Positions 40,754 through 51,418 of a DNA stretch of 51,631 bases are shown here, piece by piece. Position 1 is the first letter of the stretch; each line of letters starts with the position of its first letter. The DNA comes from Candidatus Harrisonbacteria bacterium (lineage in GTDB: Bacteria; Patescibacteriota; Minisyncoccia; UBA6257; UBA11618). The DNA lies in NCBI GenBank assembly GCA_023244835.1, contig JAHFLN010000003.1, forward strand, positions 1 to 51,631, written 5' to 3'. The notes under the pieces were generated by a model that made no database searches, was not told where the DNA came from, and saw only the letters and a list, made by a program, of their open reading frames with translations. The position numbers were made by a program, and so were the translations under genes.

Positions 40754-40781
40754 GGGCCCGGCGCGTCGCCGGGCCCTTTTT
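40754..40781 (+). terminator. Terminator after the small membrane protein gene
   Basis: GGGCCCGGC / GCCGGGCCC stem, then TTTTT. Confidence 0.88.
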
Positions 40782-40818
40782 CTTGCGTCGACGGGCACAG
40801 GCAGGATACGCTCTATGC

Positions 40819-41067
40819 ATGAAAACTCCATGGGGCGGAATGTGGAAGTTTATGTCGTTCCGGAACTTCTGGGCGAAGATTATATGGGTGCGAGGCAGGA
40901 CAAGCCTGCAGTCGCATGCGAACCGCACCGAATATCATTTCGGCTTCTACAAGGTGAAGCCGGGCGAGAAGCACCGCATGCAGCACGGCCTGTTCCTGGA
41001 GATCGCGACGGGTCGTCCGGAGGAGGCTGATATCGTTCGCTACGAAGATGACTATGGACGGGGATAG
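40819..41067 (+). CDS. Small hypothetical protein
   Basis: An 82-residue protein: Trp-rich N-terminus (MKTPWGGMWKFMSFRNFW), then NRTEYHFGFYKVKPGEKHRMQ and a C-terminal acidic end (EEADIVRYEDDYGRG). Upstream TTGCGT and TACGCT are spaced 18 nt with 6 nt to the ATG, the same leaderless layout as the DsbA-like gene. Unrecognised; it precedes the thioredoxin/DsbB pair by 9 nt and may be in their operon. Confidence 0.55.
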   Translation: MKTPWGGMWKFMSFRNFWAKIIWVRGRTSLQSHANRTEYHFGFYKVKPGEKHRMQHGLFLEIATGRPEEADIVRYEDDYGRG

Positions 41068-41076
41068 GATGATGCT

Positions 41077-41463
41077 ATGAAAAACATACCCATAATCACA
41101 GTCTGTATTTTCGGAATACTCGTAATCGCAAGCTTCGGTATGTTCGTGGCGGAGCGGAGGTCTGCTGTTCCTGATGGAAAGTACGATGCGTTCGCGAAAT
41201 GTCTAGGGGAGAAGAAGGCAACGTTCTACGGCGCGTTTTGGTGTTCGCATTGTCAGGCGCAAAAGAAGGAATTCGGCTCGTCGGCGCGCCTCCTGCCCTA
41301 TGTCGAGTGCTCGACGCCCGACGGCAATGGCATCACGGCGGTGTGTAAGGAAAAGGGAATACAAGGATACCCGACGTGGGAGTTCGCGGATGGCACGCGT
41401 GAGACGGGCGAGCTTTCCCTTGAGCGTCTTGCGGAGAAGACCGGGTGTCTCTTGCCGTCATGA
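41077..41463 (+). CDS. Membrane-anchored thioredoxin-like protein
   Basis: A 128-residue protein with an N-terminal membrane helix (IITVCIFGILVIASFGMFV) and a thioredoxin-like domain with FYGAFWCSHCQAQKKEF; CSHC is the redox pair. It resembles the Trx domain found with VKOR/DsbB partners, with PTWEFADG as the cis-Pro loop. The stop overlaps the DsbB-like start (ATGA), so the two very likely form an exported-protein disulfide system. Confidence 0.88.
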   Translation: MKNIPIITVCIFGILVIASFGMFVAERRSAVPDGKYDAFAKCLGEKKATFYGAFWCSHCQAQKKEFGSSARLLPYVECSTPDGNGITAVCKEKGIQGYPTWEFADGTRETGELSLERLAEKTGCLLPS

Positions 41464-41999
41464 CGCCGGTCGTCGCTTCGGTAACCTATATCCTCGCAGC
41501 GCTGTCCGTGGCGCTTGATGTCGCGATCGTCATTGTTATTATTTCGATCATCCTGCGCCACGGCGCGGGGAAGCCTGTATTTCTCTTTATTGCGCGCCAT
41601 GGCGTATTGATTGCGTTTATAGCGGCTTTCGCGTCGCTTGGGGGAAGCCTGTTCTATTCGGAGTTCGCGGGGTTCGTACCCTGCACGCTCTGCTGGATTC
41701 AGCGGGTATGCATGTATCCGCAGATCGTCTTATTGGGGTTTACTCTCCGTCGGTATGATGCGAAGCTCGTGCTTTCTTCGCTTATTCTTTCGGGCTTAGG
41801 CGCGCTCGTCGCAGGATATAACCAGTATCTCCAATTCGGAGGCAATCCGCTTGTGCCCTGCGGCACGGGGCCGGGAACCGTTTCGTGCGCGCAACGCTTT
41901 TTCGTGGAGTTCGGGTATATGACGATCCCTATGATGTCTTTGACCGCCTTCGCTCTGATCGGCGTGGCGCTCGTTGCTGAAAGAATCCACAGGGGATAG
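41460..41999 (+). CDS. DsbB/BdbC-like disulfide bond formation protein
   Basis: A 179-residue membrane protein with four to five helices. The first redox pair is in VPCTLCWIQRVCMYP and the second in VPCGTGPGTVSCAQRFF, followed by GYMTIPMMSLTAF, the usual DsbB/BdbC features. It passes electrons from Dsb-type proteins to quinones. It partners with the upstream thioredoxin protein and possibly the DsbA-like protein at 4061. ATGA overlap with the upstream gene. Confidence 0.92.
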   Translation: MTPVVASVTYILAALSVALDVAIVIVIISIILRHGAGKPVFLFIARHGVLIAFIAAFASLGGSLFYSEFAGFVPCTLCWIQRVCMYPQIVLLGFTLRRYDAKLVLSSLILSGLGALVAGYNQYLQFGGNPLVPCGTGPGTVSCAQRFFVEFGYMTIPMMSLTAFALIGVALVAERIHRG

Positions 42000-42026
42000 T
42001 CGGAGGCGATGCGGTATGATTGATTC

Positions 42027-42818
42027 ATGGTCGCTCATGCCATGCATCGCCATCACGGTCCCGCGCTTCGCGCGCATGCGGCATTCACGCCGTTCTTTCT
42101 TCTTGTCGTCGCATTCGGGATATTCGGCATCGCATCCCTTTTCCCGTTCAGTCCCGCGCCAGTCGCGCCTCCCTCGTACATAGCGGCGGCGCTCGCCGCC
42201 ACGTTCATGCGGCTCATGGCGGCGTACATTGCCGCCGTCATATGCGCGGTTCCGCTCGCGATTCTCGCGACCCGGGGGGCGCTCATGGAAAAGATATTTC
42301 TGCCGGTGTTCGACATTCTCCAGTCGGTGCCCACGCTCGCGTTCTTCCCGCTCGTGATCGCGATTTTCCTGCAGTACGGCTTCGTGAACGGCGCGGCGGT
42401 ATTCATACTTTTCCTAAATATGTTGTGGAATATCGTGTTCAGTCTGATCGCCGGAATCGGCGCGGTGCCGCACGAGATATTCTCCGCCGCGCGGGTATTC
42501 AATATGCGGGGCGCGTTCTTCTTCAAGCGCGTACTTCTGCCCGCGATCCTGCCCGCGTTTGTCACGGGATCGCTCTTCGCGTGGGCGGAGGGGTGGAATG
42601 TGGTGATTATCGCGGAAGTTCTCCATACCTATATACCCGGCGGAACGTCGGCTAACGATCTTTTTGGGATCGGAAGCGTGCTCGCGAACGCGCCCGCGTC
42701 GGGATCGGGCGCGACCTTTATCGCCGCGATCCTGGGGCTTGTGGGGCTTATAGCGGTCTTGAATTTCGTCGTATGGCAAAGGCTATTGCATTATGCGGAA
42801 ACATACAGATTCGAATGA
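42027..42818 (+). CDS. ABC transporter permease (NitT/TauT type)
   Basis: A 263-residue BPD_transp_1 permease with about six helices. The EAA-like loop is visible in FSAARVFNMRGAFFFKRVLLPAILPAF. N-terminal LQSVPTLAFFPLVIAIF belongs to the nitrate/sulfonate/taurine group. Overlaps the ATPase by 26 nt. The ATG at 42027 follows TATGAT by 7 nt; 42042 is an alternative. The substrate-binding protein is missing in this window. Confidence 0.9.
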   Translation: MVAHAMHRHHGPALRAHAAFTPFFLLVVAFGIFGIASLFPFSPAPVAPPSYIAAALAATFMRLMAAYIAAVICAVPLAILATRGALMEKIFLPVFDILQSVPTLAFFPLVIAIFLQYGFVNGAAVFILFLNMLWNIVFSLIAGIGAVPHEIFSAARVFNMRGAFFFKRVLLPAILPAFVTGSLFAWAEGWNVVIIAEVLHTYIPGGTSANDLFGIGSVLANAPASGSGATFIAAILGLVGLIAVLNFVVWQRLLHYAETYRFE

Positions 42819-43518
42819 TATAATCGCCTTCGAGGCGGTAAGTAAGGCATATGGCACGGGCGACGCGGCGCTCAAAGACGCTTCTTTGTCCGTCGAGCGC
42901 GGATCGTTCACGTGCATTATAGGCCCTTCAGGCGGAGGGAAATCGACGGCCTTGAAAATTATCGCGGGCCTCGAGGAGCCGACATCGGGCACGGTTATGA
43001 AACCCGACCATGTCTCGATGGTATTCCAGTCGGGCGCGCTCATGCCGTGGCTCACGGCAGGGGAGAATGCGGCGCTTCCGCTTGAGGCGCAGGGTATGGC
43101 GGCGGACAAGGCCGCACGCGAGGCGCGCAAGTGGCTTAGAATGTTGGGGCTCCGTGGGCTCGAAGGCAAGCTGCCGCGCGAGCTGTCGGGCGGGGAGAGG
43201 CAGAGGGTCGGCATCGCCCGTGCGCTCGCTGTGAATCCGGCCATGCTCCTTTTAGACGAGCCGTTCGCCGCGCTTGATCCGAAGACGACTGACGATCTGC
43301 ACCGGGATATCGTGGATATCTGGAAAGAGACCGGAAAGACGATCGTCATGGTGTCGCATTCGATCGAGGAGGCGGTCGCGCTTTCGACGCGCATACTCCT
43401 TATGAAAGATCATGTGGTTAGGAAAACATTCGATATCGACTTGCCGCATCCGCATCGTGCGCACGCGGTCGCATTTTCGCGCGAGGTCGCGCATATCAGG
43501 AAGGAATTTTTTAAATAA
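42793..43518 (+). CDS. ABC transporter ATPase (NitT/TauT type)
   Basis: A 241-residue ABC ATPase with Walker A GPSGGGKST, Q-loop VFQSGALMPWL, signature LSGGERQRVGIARAL, Walker B LLLDEPFAALD and switch His in VMVSHSIEEAV. Powers import with the adjacent permease. Substrate unknown; sulfonate, nitrate, bicarbonate or thiamine-precursor systems share this layout. Confidence 0.93.
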   Translation: MRKHTDSNDIIAFEAVSKAYGTGDAALKDASLSVERGSFTCIIGPSGGGKSTALKIIAGLEEPTSGTVMKPDHVSMVFQSGALMPWLTAGENAALPLEAQGMAADKAAREARKWLRMLGLRGLEGKLPRELSGGERQRVGIARALAVNPAMLLLDEPFAALDPKTTDDLHRDIVDIWKETGKTIVMVSHSIEEAVALSTRILLMKDHVVRKTFDIDLPHPHRAHAVAFSREVAHIRKEFFK

Positions 43519-43579
43519 AAAGAAGCGGCCGTTCATAGAGTTAAGCATATAACAGAGTAGGGTTTAAGGGTTATAATGC

Positions 43580-43608
43580 TTGGTAAACTGGGCTATATAT
43601 GGCATACT
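43580..43608 (+). promoter_or_regulatory. Promoter of uvrB (near-leaderless)
   Basis: TTGGTA (43580-43585), 17 nt ending in TGG, CATACT (43603-43608); ATG 13 nt downstream with no SD. Confidence 0.5.
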
Positions 43609-43621
43609 TAACTGTTTACTT

Positions 43622-45640
43622 ATGGCCGGAAAATTTAGGATACATTCGGATAATGCTCCCGCGGGTGACCAGCCCGGGGCTATTGCCGCGCTCGTAGAGG
43701 GTCTCGAAAAGGGCTTCGACCGGCAGACTCTTTTAGGCGTCACGGGCTCAGGAAAGACCTTTACGATCGCGAACGTGATCGAGAAGATACAGCGCCCCAC
43801 GCTCGTTATTGCGCATAACAAGACCCTAGCCGCCCAGCTCTGTAATGAGTTTCGGGAGCTGTTTCCCGACAACGCGGTGCACTACTTCGTATCGTATTAC
43901 GACTATTATCAGCCCGAGGCGTATATGCCCGGCTCGGATACCTATATCGCGAAAGAGGCAATGATAAACGACGAGATCGATAAATTACGCCATGCGGCGA
44001 CAACGGCGCTTTTGACGCGCAAGGACGTGATCGTCGTCGCCTCGGTCTCCTGTATCTACGGTCTCGGCGCCCCGGCCGAATATGCGGCAAATATTCTGCA
44101 TTTCAAAGTAGGCGAAGCGCTCGACCGCGCGGCGCTCTCCCGCAAGCTCATATCGCTCCACTTCACGCGCACCACCGCCGATCTTACACGCGGCACATTC
44201 CGACTGATCGGCGACCAGTGGGAGATTATGCCGCCCGACCGCGAGCTTATATATGTGATCGAGACGGAAAAAGGATTCATGCGGAAAATCTACGAAGTGA
44301 ATCCGGTCGAGGGATTCGTAGCAGGAAAGACACCGGAGGTTCACGAGGCGGTCATTGCCCCCGCGAAACATTATGTGACATCCGCCCCCGACCGCGCGCG
44401 GGCGATTGCGGCGATCCAGAAGGAGTTGAAAGTCCAGCTCGCCGTCTTCGAGAAGGAGAAGAAGTTTTTGGAGGCCGAGCGGCTCGAGCGTCGCACGAAT
44501 TTCGACATCGCGATGATGCGCGAGATCGGCTATTGCAACGGCATCGAGAACTATTCGCGCCATCTCTCCGGTCGTAATGCGGGCGCGCCGCCCGAGACAT
44601 TGCTCGATTATTTTCCCAAGGGGTTCCTGACCGTGATCGATGAGTCGCATGTGGCAGTGTCCCAGATCGGCGGCATGTATGCGGGCGACGCGGCGCGGAA
44701 GAAAACCCTCGTGGAATACGGTTTTCGCCTGCCGAGCGCGGCCGACAATCGGCCGCTCACCTTCGACGAATTTACAGAACGCGTGGGCCAAGTGATCTTC
44801 ACGTCGGCGACGCCGTCTGCACACGAATACGGGGTAAGCAAGCAGGTTGTCGAGCAGATCATTCGCCCTACAGGTCTCGTGGATCCGAAGACAACCGTAC
44901 TTCCCGCGCGCGGGCAGATAGAGGACCTGATTCCGCGCATGGACGAGCGGATTAAAAAGAAGGAGCGCGTATTGGTAACCACGCTCACAAAGAAGATGGC
45001 CGAGGACTTAAGCGCGTACCTCGAGGAGCGCGAATACAAGGCTGCATATCTGCATAGTGACGTGAAGACCCTGGAGCGCGTGCGGATTTTAACCGATCTC
45101 CGGAAGGGCGTATATGATATCCTGGTCGGCGTGAACCTCCTGCGTGAGGGGCTCGACCTGCCGGAGGTATCGCTCGTCGCGATTCTCGATGCGGATAAGG
45201 AAGGATTCTTGCGGAGCGAGACATCCCTCATACAAACCATCGGCCGCGCCGCACGGCACGTGAACGGCGAAGTGCTTCTCTATGCGGATATGATGACAGG
45301 CTCCTTGACGAAGGCGCTTTCGGAAACCAAGCGCCGCAGGGATCGCCAGCTCGCGTATAATAAGGAGCACGGCATAACGCCGCGCACAGTCGTGCGGGCC
45401 ATAAAGGATATTATGCCTGCCTCCGCCATAGCCTCGCTCGAAGCCGCGCCGATCATCGGATCGAAGGAGGGGCTTGCGAAGTTCATAAAAGCGAAAGAAA
45501 GGGAGATGCGCGAGGCGGCGGGCGAACTGAATTTCGAGCTCGCGACGCTTCTGCGGGAAGAGATCAAGGAATTGAAGAGGGAGTTGGAGAAGGCCGAGGC
45601 CTCGCTTCCCGCAAAAGGAAAAAAATCTAAAAAAACATGA
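43622..45640 (+). CDS. uvrB: Excinuclease ABC subunit B
   Basis: A 672-residue UvrB. Helicase motif I is GVTGSGKTFT, then YYDYYQPEAYMP (beta-hairpin region inserting into DNA), VIDESH (motif II), SATPSAHE, VNLLREGLDLPEVSLVAILDADKEG and QTIGRAARHVNGEV (motif VI), with a C-terminal UVR domain (FELATLLREEIKEL). It verifies damage delivered by UvrA and recruits UvrC. The start at 43622 fits the near-leaderless promoter; the frame opens at 43580 inside it. Confidence 0.97.
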   Translation: MAGKFRIHSDNAPAGDQPGAIAALVEGLEKGFDRQTLLGVTGSGKTFTIANVIEKIQRPTLVIAHNKTLAAQLCNEFRELFPDNAVHYFVSYYDYYQPEAYMPGSDTYIAKEAMINDEIDKLRHAATTALLTRKDVIVVASVSCIYGLGAPAEYAANILHFKVGEALDRAALSRKLISLHFTRTTADLTRGTFRLIGDQWEIMPPDRELIYVIETEKGFMRKIYEVNPVEGFVAGKTPEVHEAVIAPAKHYVTSAPDRARAIAAIQKELKVQLAVFEKEKKFLEAERLERRTNFDIAMMREIGYCNGIENYSRHLSGRNAGAPPETLLDYFPKGFLTVIDESHVAVSQIGGMYAGDAARKKTLVEYGFRLPSAADNRPLTFDEFTERVGQVIFTSATPSAHEYGVSKQVVEQIIRPTGLVDPKTTVLPARGQIEDLIPRMDERIKKKERVLVTTLTKKMAEDLSAYLEEREYKAAYLHSDVKTLERVRILTDLRKGVYDILVGVNLLREGLDLPEVSLVAILDADKEGFLRSETSLIQTIGRAARHVNGEVLLYADMMTGSLTKALSETKRRRDRQLAYNKEHGITPRTVVRAIKDIMPASAIASLEAAPIIGSKEGLAKFIKAKEREMREAAGELNFELATLLREEIKELKRELEKAEASLPAKGKKSKKT

Positions 45641-45757
45641 ATCCCGTTAGAAATAATCCGATTGTTTTCGGAAATGGAATTGGGTATTATAGCCTATCTA
45701 TGGATCGGGATATTTATAATGCGGCACGGCCGTCTATGACGGCCTATTTCTAACGGG

Positions 45758-45759
<2 letters not shown>
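45641..45759. repeat. 15-bp inverted repeat flanking the uvrB-uvrA gap
   Basis: ATCCCGTTAGAAATA at 45641-45655, right after the uvrB stop, is the exact reverse complement of TATTTCTAACGGGAT at 45745-45759, which covers the uvrA start codon. An inner hairpin GGCCGT/ACGGCC lies between. Confidence 0.85.
45662..45690 (+). promoter_or_regulatory. Own promoter of uvrA
   Basis: TTGTTT (45662-45667), 17 nt, TATTAT (45685-45690); leader of about 60 nt. Confidence 0.45.
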
Positions 45760-48292
<2,533 letters not shown>

Positions 48293-48295
<3 letters not shown>

Positions 48296-48332
48296 AAAAA
48301 GAACCTCGATAGGCCGAAGCTCGTCGAGGTTC
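48293..48332 (-). terminator. Terminator of the 82-residue hypothetical gene
   Basis: GAACCTCGA / TCGAGGTTC stem, then TTTTTTT on the minus strand, touching the uvrA stop. Confidence 0.85.
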
Positions 48333-48366
48333 CAATGTTCCTTATGCGGCAGGAACGGCCGTTTCC

Positions 48367-48615
48367 TCAATGCATCGTGATTACTCGATCCCAGGTGAGC
48401 GATTGGCCGCCATGGTTACGCGTCATCGAGACGGCGCGATCATGATGGGAAAATTCAAATGATGCTTGCAAACGCTGGAGATCGAGCATCTTTTTGGCCT
48501 TGAGGCCGGGAGACGGATCGGGATCGGCGGTCACGGGCCGGAGGCCTGCGAGCCGTAGCGCGACAAATGTGATCATCTCCCGCATGCCAGTTCTGGTGCC
48601 GAGTAATACGTTCAC
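48367..48615 (-). CDS. Small hypothetical protein
   Basis: An 82-residue protein, unrecognised. GTG 48615 is preferred because AAGGAG lies 8 nt upstream; an ATG at 48660 would coincide with the transcription start. It begins MNVLLGTRTGMREMITFVALRL, with a central Pro-rich kink (DPDPSPGLKAKK) and a basic, His-rich end. Own promoter and terminator suggest a real gene. Confidence 0.6.
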   Translation of the reverse strand: MNVLLGTRTGMREMITFVALRLAGLRPVTADPDPSPGLKAKKMLDLQRLQASFEFSHHDRAVSMTRNHGGQSLTWDRVITMH

Positions 48616-48664
48616 TATCCCACTCCTTAAATCGAGGAAGAGCTGTCGTTGGCTGATCATGTAT

Positions 48665-48694
48665 ATAGTACCATAGATACTATATACTTGTCAA
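48665..48694 (-). promoter_or_regulatory. Promoter of the 82-residue gene with palindromic box
   Basis: Minus strand TTGACA (48694-48689), 18 nt, TACTAT (48670-48665). GTATATAGTA (48661-48670) and TACTATATAC (48678-48687) are exact inverted repeats. Confidence 0.7.
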
Positions 48695-48695
48695 T

Positions 48696-48732
48696 TAAAA
48701 AAGAAACCTTGGGGGTGATGTCCCCCCAAGGT
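48696..48732 (-). terminator. Terminator of the structured RNA gene
   Basis: ACCTTGGGGG / CCCCCAAGGT stem, then TTCTTTTTT on the minus strand. Confidence 0.88.
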
Positions 48733-49107
48733 GGTCGCGCAGGCGACCTATTAGCCAGATCCTGAGCTTTTTCGGGTTCAGGTCTTGTCCCTATCACGAC
48801 CGCATACCCCCGTTTCGAACGGAGGAGAGGCGGTGCGTGCGGCGCATGGTTTGCCCGCAACGCGATCCGGAGTTCCGTATGGTCGTGATCCATACGGCCT
48901 TCTGCAGTGAGGCGACTATTCGCCTCAGAGCCACGAGATGCTTGATGCTAAGGCATTCTCCGAAGCTCTCTATCGCCAGACCAAGCCTTGCCCCTTGGCG
49001 TAAAGTATGGGCTAGGCTTGCCACGCTGTCGCCGAGAAACTCTCGGCATTCCCTCTAAGCCCGCATGGGATCGGCTTTCGAGGCACATCGAATAATAACA
49101 AGATCTG
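48696..49107 (-). ncRNA. Unassigned structured RNA gene (~350-410 nt)
   Basis: Minus strand. A good promoter ends at 49113; the transcript starting near 49107 begins GGCAGATC, which pairs with GATCTG (minus, 48761-48756) to close the molecule. Inside are many stable hairpins: GCCGAGA/TCTCGGC, GAGGCGA/TCGCCTC, CCGTATGG/CCATACGG, ACCGC/GCGGT enclosing CCTCCGT/AACGGGGG, and CCTGA/TCAGG. Two 3' hairpins (GGTCGC/GCGACC and the T-tract hairpin) end it. Open frames across it are incidental. Size and lone location beside uvrC fit a housekeeping RNA (RNase P, tmRNA), but neither the RNase P core GAGGAAAGTCC nor a tmRNA tag/T-arm is present as such. Confidence 0.7.
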
Positions 49108-49112
49108 CCTAT

Positions 49113-49141
49113 ATCGTAGTCTATTATCAATAATTTGTCAA
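49113..49141 (-). promoter_or_regulatory. Promoter of the structured RNA
   Basis: Minus strand TTGACA (49141-49136), 17 nt, TACGAT (49118-49113). Its -35 box shares bases with the divergent uvrC -35 box. Confidence 0.8.
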
Positions 49142-49163
49142 TAGGAGTCGGGCGGGGTAGTAT
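49135..49163 (+). promoter_or_regulatory. Promoter of uvrC (leaderless type)
   Basis: TTGTCA (49135-49140), 17 nt, TAGTAT (49158-49163); the ATG at 49171 lies 7 nt further. Confidence 0.7.
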
Positions 49164-49170
49164 GGGGCGT

Positions 49171-50373
49171 ATGGATAGGGGTAAAAAATCATTATATGAA
49201 GGGCTTCCCGAGACGCCGGGCGTCTATATCATGAAAAGTCGCGCAGGCGGGATTATATACGTGGGAAAAGCCTCGAACCTTCGTCGGCGCGTGTCGAGCT
49301 ATTTTACGCGCCCTCATGATAGCCGTATTGAGTCCCTCGTGCGGGAGGTCGCGCGCATCGATCATAGGGACACGGACACGGCGATCGAGGCGCTGATTCT
49401 CGAGAGCGCGCTCATCAAGCGGTATATGCCGCCTTATAATATTCGCGAAAAAGACGATAAAAGCTTTCTCTACGTCGTATTCACGAAAGAGGCGTTCCCG
49501 CGCGTGCTCCTCGTGCGCGGGAAAGATAGGGCTTCTGATGATGGGGAGGTATACGGCCCGTTCGTCGCGGCCTCAGCGCTCCGTGCCGCGCTTCGCATCT
49601 TGCGGCGCATTTTCCCGTTTTCGGATCATATAAAAGAAGGCATGAAAGGCGGAAAGCCGTGTTTCAATCACCAGATCGGCCTGTGCCCCGGCACATGCGT
49701 GAAAGCGATCGCGCGCGTCGACTATGCGAAGAATATTAAGAATCTCAAGCTTTTCTTTCGCGGAGAAAAGAAAAGGATTATCCGCTCGCTCGAGGCGGAT
49801 ATGGCGCAGTACGGCAAAGCATTGCAGTTTGAGAAGGCTGAGGCCGCGAAGCGGAAGTTATTCGCTTTGCGCCATATACAGGACACGGCCCTAATTGGTG
49901 AAAATATCGTGGAAGGGGGTAACGAGGATATGCGGATCGAAGGATATGACGTGTCGAATATCTCGGGTACGAATCCCGTAGGCGCGATGGTCGTATTTGC
50001 GGGCGGAAAGCCCGACAAGAAGGAATATCGCCTATTCAATATCAGGGGCATTATGGGGCCGGACGATACCGGTATGATGCGGGAGATGATCGAGCGGCGG
50101 CTCGATAACGCATGGCCCCTACCGCAGCTGATCCTTGTGGACGGGGGGCAAGGCCAGGCGAATGTAGCGGAGGCGGCGCTTATGGCTCGCGGCTTTGCGA
50201 TTCCCGTTGTCGGCATCGCGAAGGGCGCGGATAGGAAGGGTAATCGTTTCGTGGGTAAAATTCCTAAAGGAGTCGCCGAAAAAACGCTTATTGCCGTGCG
50301 CGATGAGGCACACCGGTTTTCCCGCGCGGCGCATATCCGCCGCCGGGGGAATGCGTTCATTCCGCGTTCATGA
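49171..50373 (+). CDS. uvrC: Excinuclease ABC subunit C, short form
   Basis: A 400-residue UvrC. GIY-YIG nuclease domain first (TPGVYIMKSRAGGIIYVGKA, residue ~18 on), a short Cys-containing segment (KPCFNHQIGLCPGTC), the UVR helix pair (LQFEKAEAAKRKLFAL), then the RNaseH-like nuclease domain with EGYDVSNISG, LVDGGQGQ and RDEAHRFSRAAHIRRR. The C-terminal helix-hairpin-helix tandem is absent; E. coli UvrC has about 610 residues. It makes the two incisions flanking damage after UvrB loading. Start 49171 fits the promoter; the ATG at 49162 lies in the -10 box. Confidence 0.93.
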   Translation: MDRGKKSLYEGLPETPGVYIMKSRAGGIIYVGKASNLRRRVSSYFTRPHDSRIESLVREVARIDHRDTDTAIEALILESALIKRYMPPYNIREKDDKSFLYVVFTKEAFPRVLLVRGKDRASDDGEVYGPFVAASALRAALRILRRIFPFSDHIKEGMKGGKPCFNHQIGLCPGTCVKAIARVDYAKNIKNLKLFFRGEKKRIIRSLEADMAQYGKALQFEKAEAAKRKLFALRHIQDTALIGENIVEGGNEDMRIEGYDVSNISGTNPVGAMVVFAGGKPDKKEYRLFNIRGIMGPDDTGMMREMIERRLDNAWPLPQLILVDGGQGQANVAEAALMARGFAIPVVGIAKGADRKGNRFVGKIPKGVAEKTLIAVRDEAHRFSRAAHIRRRGNAFIPRS

Positions 50374-50389
50374 TATTCTGTAATTTCAA

Positions 50390-51418
50390 ATGCGTACCAA
50401 AGTCATAGCTACCATAGGGCCGAAGTCTGAATCGAAGGACATGATCCGCAACTTCGTTGCGGAGGGAATGGACATCGCCCGCATGAATTTCTCGCACTGT
50501 ACGTACGACGAGTACAAGGCGCGGAAATCTCTCATAGCCGAGGCGGCGATGTCCTTAAAAAAGACCGTGCGCATCCAGGAGGACCTGAAGGGGCCGCGCC
50601 TACGCGTGGGCGCGATGCCCGCGGAGGGCAGGGAATTGCGGGATGATGAGATGGTCACCTTCACGACCGACGAGCCGGGCATGAAGCCTGGAGAGATTTA
50701 TATAGACGATCCGTATATCCACGCGGATATTAAGGAAGGCGATCCGCTGTATCTTTCGAGCGGGGAGATGGAACTCGTCATAACGGGCGTTTCGGGAAAG
50801 AGGTTTAAGGCGAAGGTGCTTCGCGGCGGCCTCTTATATTCCAATAAAGGCGTGAATGTGCCGAATACGAAGCTGACGACGTCCGGCCTGACCGACAAGG
50901 ATATCGAAGACGTGAAGTTCGCGGTCGCGGAGGGCGTGGACTACGTGGCGATCTCCTTCGTGCAGTCCGTGGACGATATCGAGCGCCTGCGCGGGCTCGT
51001 GGGAGGGAACGTGAAGATCATAGCGAAGATCGAGATGGCCTTGGCGCTCAAGAATATCGACGAGATCATTCGCGCGTCGGACGCGATCATGGTCGCGCGC
51101 GGGGACTTGGGTACCGAGATTTCGCTCGAGAAGGTGCCGTTCGTGCAGAAGAATCTGATCCGCCAGGCGGCCTGGCATGGCAAGGGATCGATTACGGCGA
51201 CACAGATGCTCTCCTCCATGATGCATCACTTGCACCCGACGCGCGCCGAGGTGTCTGACATCGCGAATGCGGTATGGGACGGCACGGACGCGGTGATGCT
51301 TTCCGACGAGACGGCGGCGGGCCAGTATCCGCTCGAGGCGCTGAAGACTTTGGTACGCGTCACGAAAGAGGCGGAGGTCTCGTATCTCGACAGGCCGAAC
51401 ATGCTATGGAGCGCATAA
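50390..51418 (+). CDS. pyk: Pyruvate kinase, short form without C-terminal domain
   Basis: A 342-residue enzyme that converts phosphoenolpyruvate and ADP to pyruvate and ATP. TKVIATIGPKSES, MNFSHC, IQEDLKGPRLRVG (the partial B domain), then the active-site loop IIAKIEMALALKNIDEI, ARGDLGTEI and TATQMLSSMMHHLHPTRAEVSDIANAVWDGTDAVMLSDETAAG. The usual 120-residue C-terminal allosteric domain is missing; the protein ends after the A-domain helix. A TATTCT lies 10 nt before the ATG. Overlaps msrA by 13 nt. Confidence 0.93.
   Translation: MRTKVIATIGPKSESKDMIRNFVAEGMDIARMNFSHCTYDEYKARKSLIAEAAMSLKKTVRIQEDLKGPRLRVGAMPAEGRELRDDEMVTFTTDEPGMKPGEIYIDDPYIHADIKEGDPLYLSSGEMELVITGVSGKRFKAKVLRGGLLYSNKGVNVPNTKLTTSGLTDKDIEDVKFAVAEGVDYVAISFVQSVDDIERLRGLVGGNVKIIAKIEMALALKNIDEIIRASDAIMVARGDLGTEISLEKVPFVQKNLIRQAAWHGKGSITATQMLSSMMHHLHPTRAEVSDIANAVWDGTDAVMLSDETAAGQYPLEALKTLVRVTKEAEVSYLDRPNMLWSA

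Noticed and set aside
43985-44824. 279-codon minus-strand frame inside uvrB
   Set aside because: Shadow of highly conserved uvrB codons.
48794-49024. Open frame of 76 codons on the minus strand within 48696-49107
   Set aside because: The DNA forms many stable hairpins and a closing stem; the frame has no SD and its codons follow the RNA helices, so it is incidental.
48696-49107. Naming the RNA as RNase P or tmRNA
   Set aside because: Resemblances to RNase P segments are partial and the P4 pairing does not form; no tmRNA tag ending in a stop and no T-arm. Left unassigned.
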